Origin: an uncultured Bacillota bacterium
GTDB taxonomy: Bacteria; Bacillota_I; Bacilli_A; Erysipelotrichales; Erysipelotrichaceae
Direction: 5' to 3'
Assembly: GCA_900321955.1 (NCBI GenBank)
Contig: ONXX01000129.1
Location: 1 to 7,737 of the forward strand
DNA length: 7,737 nt
Shown here: piece after piece, positions 6,563-7,737 of the stretch
Layout: every line of letters starts with the position of its first letter
Position numbering within the stretch: position 1 is the stretch's first letter
Notes under the pieces: model-generated
Told to the model about the DNA's origin: nothing
The model's database searches: none
What the model saw: only the letters and a program-made list of their open reading frames with translations
Position numbers and translations under genes: made by a program

Positions 6563-7420
6563 TCAGTTCTCCTTGATATAGTGATACATGTCGCCGGATG
6601 GCACATAGGTGACGGGGATCTGGCCTTCGATCAGATCAAAGAGCCATTCCTGCATGTATTTCATACCTAATTCTTCCCAGTTGAAGTGTCCGATCAGGAT
6701 GGCGGCCTTGTTTTTGCCAAGCTCATAAGCATCGCGGATGTAGGACAGGACCGTCCAGTCGATGGTCTCGCCCGGGATGATGACGTCAACGCCGTTTTCC
6801 ATGGCTTCGATGACCTTGATGGAGTATTCACCCTTGCTGCCGTCTTTCTTGACGATATCCTGCGGATAGAGGTGGCCGACCAGGGCAGCTTTTTTGACGA
6901 TGGCATTTTCATCGCCGACGATGCGGGCACCGTTGAGGCCGATGGTATCGATCAGTTTCTGTGCCAGCTGTCGGACGCTGCATTCTTCCAGATCGACGAG
7001 GAAGTGGGCATAGAGGCCGGTGTCACGATCGACTTTGGCCTTGTCCAGCCAGCCCATGTATTTTAAGACACCGGTAAAGATGGAATCGGGGTCGTTGGCA
7101 TGCATATGATCGTGGTCACGCCAGATACAGATCTTGTGCTGCTCCAGCAGCTTGTGTTTTTCAACGTAGATTTCATTGTCGAAATCCTCAAACCAGCCCG
7201 GGCCATCCTGCGAGGTGTAGTAGGTCGGTTCATGGACGACGATCAGGTTGGCATTCAATTCGATCGCCTTTCGGATGACGGCGATATTGGGTGTTAAGGC
7301 CGTGACAACACCGGTGCATTCCATTTCCGGATCGCCGGACTTGTAGTCATCGCAGCCGCGATAGCCTTCCAAATGAGGATGATAGGCTAAAATCTTTTCG
7401 ATCACTTCTTTGATCTTCAT
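6563..7420 (-). CDS. Nif3-like dinuclear metal centre protein (DUF34 / GTP cyclohydrolase I type 2 family)
   Basis: This 285-residue protein matches the Nif3/DUF34 fold, whose members form hexamers with a two-metal site; the true reaction of most is unknown. Visible features are the strand ALTPNIAVIRKAIELNANLIVVHEPTYY (41-68) with metal ligand candidate H63, the cluster RDHDHMH (101-107), and the C-terminal GHFNWEELG (244-252), where H245 and E249 match the conserved H-x3-E ligand pair. The length fits members without the PII-like insertion. There is no signal peptide. The start at 7420 has GGAGG at 7429-7433, eight bases upstream. It lies three bases after the preceding esterase-like gene and one base before the CE2 gene, so it is embedded in a carbohydrate operon, not in the housekeeping context usual for Nif3. 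A hydrolase or amidase-like role on an operon substrate is possible. 'GTP cyclohydrolase' should not be taken literally. Confidence 0.82.
   Translation of the reverse strand: MKIKEVIEKILAYHPHLEGYRGCDDYKSGDPEMECTGVVTALTPNIAVIRKAIELNANLIVVHEPTYYTSQDGPGWFEDFDNEIYVEKHKLLEQHKICIWRDHDHMHANDPDSIFTGVLKYMGWLDKAKVDRDTGLYAHFLVDLEECSVRQLAQKLIDTIGLNGARIVGDENAIVKKAALVGHLYPQDIVKKDGSKGEYSIKVIEAMENGVDVIIPGETIDWTVLSYIRDAYELGKNKAAILIGHFNWEELGMKYMQEWLFDLIEGQIPVTYVPSGDMYHYIKEN
6569..6574 (-). promoter_or_regulatory. Ribosome binding site that sets the CE2 esterase start
   Basis: Minus-strand AAGGAG lies seven bases before the ATG at 6561, inside the last codons of the Nif3 gene (Lys-Glu-Asn-stop). It selects MKIKELLPL as the N terminus over the upstream in-frame ATG at 6606. 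That ATG would add 15 residues of non-family sequence overlapping the Nif3 gene. Confidence 0.85.
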
Positions 7421-7423
7421 GGG

Positions 7424-7737
7424 TTAAACCTCCGCTGTAAAGGCAAAGACCGGATCGTTGTCGGAATTGAACAACGGGTCAACGCAGTAATTGGATTCGC
7501 AGAATTCGATGCGGACCGTTTTATCATGGAATGGTCCTTTCAGGATCAGTCGATTGTTTTTGATTTCTGCCGTATAGTCAAGTTCTTTGCCTTGATGAGT
7601 TACGAGCAGATATTTCTTGAGATCTCCCTTGCACTCCAGGCCTTTGCCGGTATGAGAGAAGAGGATGGTGATCGTATCGCCTTGTTTATCAAAGGAAAGG
7701 GCTCTTGGGGAATCGCCGATGTACTCGTCAAAACCAT
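7424..7737 (-). CDS. C-terminal tail of a sialate O-acetylesterase-like protein (5' end outside window)
   Basis: An open frame enters from the right edge (first full codon at 7735) and runs 103 codons to a TAA at 7426-7424. There is no internal break. Codon use matches the neighbours, and the stop sits three bases before the next start with GGAGG across the end of the gene, so this is a real coding region. The residues form an all-beta C-terminal domain: DTITILFSHTGKGLECKGDL, then a strand pair around DYTAEIKNNRLILKG, then VRIEFCESNYCVDPLFNSDN and FAFTAEV. The closing pattern (V-R-x-x-F-x-x-x-N, then L-[YF]-N and a final F) resembles the end of bacterial sialate O-acetylesterase (SASA family) proteins, such as 9-O-acetylesterases. 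The catalytic part is not visible, so the family call is tentative. It is the first visible gene of the leftward operon. Confidence 0.6.
   Translation of the reverse strand, partial: GFDEYIGDSPRALSFDKQGDTITILFSHTGKGLECKGDLKKYLLVTHQGKELDYTAEIKNNRLILKGPFHDKTVRIEFCESNYCVDPLFNSDNDPVFAFTAEV

Noticed and set aside
6559..6606. Longer CE2 start at 6606 (MCHPATCITISRRTE extension)
   Set aside because: The extension overlaps the end of the Nif3 gene, is not family-like, and has a much weaker initiation context than the AAGGAG-led ATG at 6561.
1..7737. Mobile element, CRISPR array, tRNA or rRNA
   Set aside because: No terminal inverted repeats, transposase or integrase motifs, spaced direct repeats or RNA-gene signatures were visible on either strand.

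Overview
The window looks like chromosomal DNA from a Bacillota (Firmicutes) bacterium, plausibly a gut-type anaerobe of the Lachnospiraceae or Erysipelotrichia kind. The evidence is strong AAGGAG/GGAGG ribosome binding sites 5-8 nt before most starts, tightly packed operons, short hairpin-plus-T terminators, and a protein set typical of carbohydrate-fermenting gut Bacillota. Base composition looks moderate and even throughout. I see no phage, IS, tRNA, rRNA or CRISPR signal, and no gene-free stretch longer than about 120 bp. The genus cannot be fixed from sequence alone.

Layout. (1) Positions 1-1139, plus strand: the C-terminal half of a type-B carboxylesterase, translationally coupled (ATGA overlap) to a small DUF3237 protein, closed by a strong intrinsic terminator. 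(2) Positions 1256-2920, plus strand: a monocistronic GH13 alpha-glucosidase of the oligo-1,6-glucosidase type with its own extended -10 promoter. (3) Positions 2921-2950: a hairpin shared by the two converging transcripts. (4) Positions 2951-7737, minus strand: one tight operon running right to left. It holds the tail of a sialate O-acetylesterase-like protein, a Nif3/DUF34 metal protein, a CE2-type SGNH esterase, a P-loop kinase, and a GH13_18 sucrose-phosphorylase-family enzyme. Junctions between the intact genes are 1-3 nt gaps or a 1-nt overlap.

The last gene of that operon is broken. The GH13_18 reading frame is split near 3889-3896 by a one-base frame change. The N-terminal part carries conserved region I and the C-terminal part carries all three catalytic carboxylates. 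Adding one G to the GGG run at the break would rejoin them with a natural-looking junction. It may be a sequencing or assembly error or a recent inactivating mutation.

How the genes may work together (inference): the visible full-length enzymes lack signal peptides, so the locus looks like intracellular processing of imported acylated oligosaccharides or glucosides. Esterases would strip acetyl or other acyl groups, the alpha-glucosidase would hydrolyse alpha-1,6-glucosyl links, and the phosphorylase would make glucose-1-phosphate. The P-loop kinase could then phosphorylate the other product. The Nif3 protein and DUF3237 protein have no obvious place in such a pathway, and they are the most interesting unknowns here.
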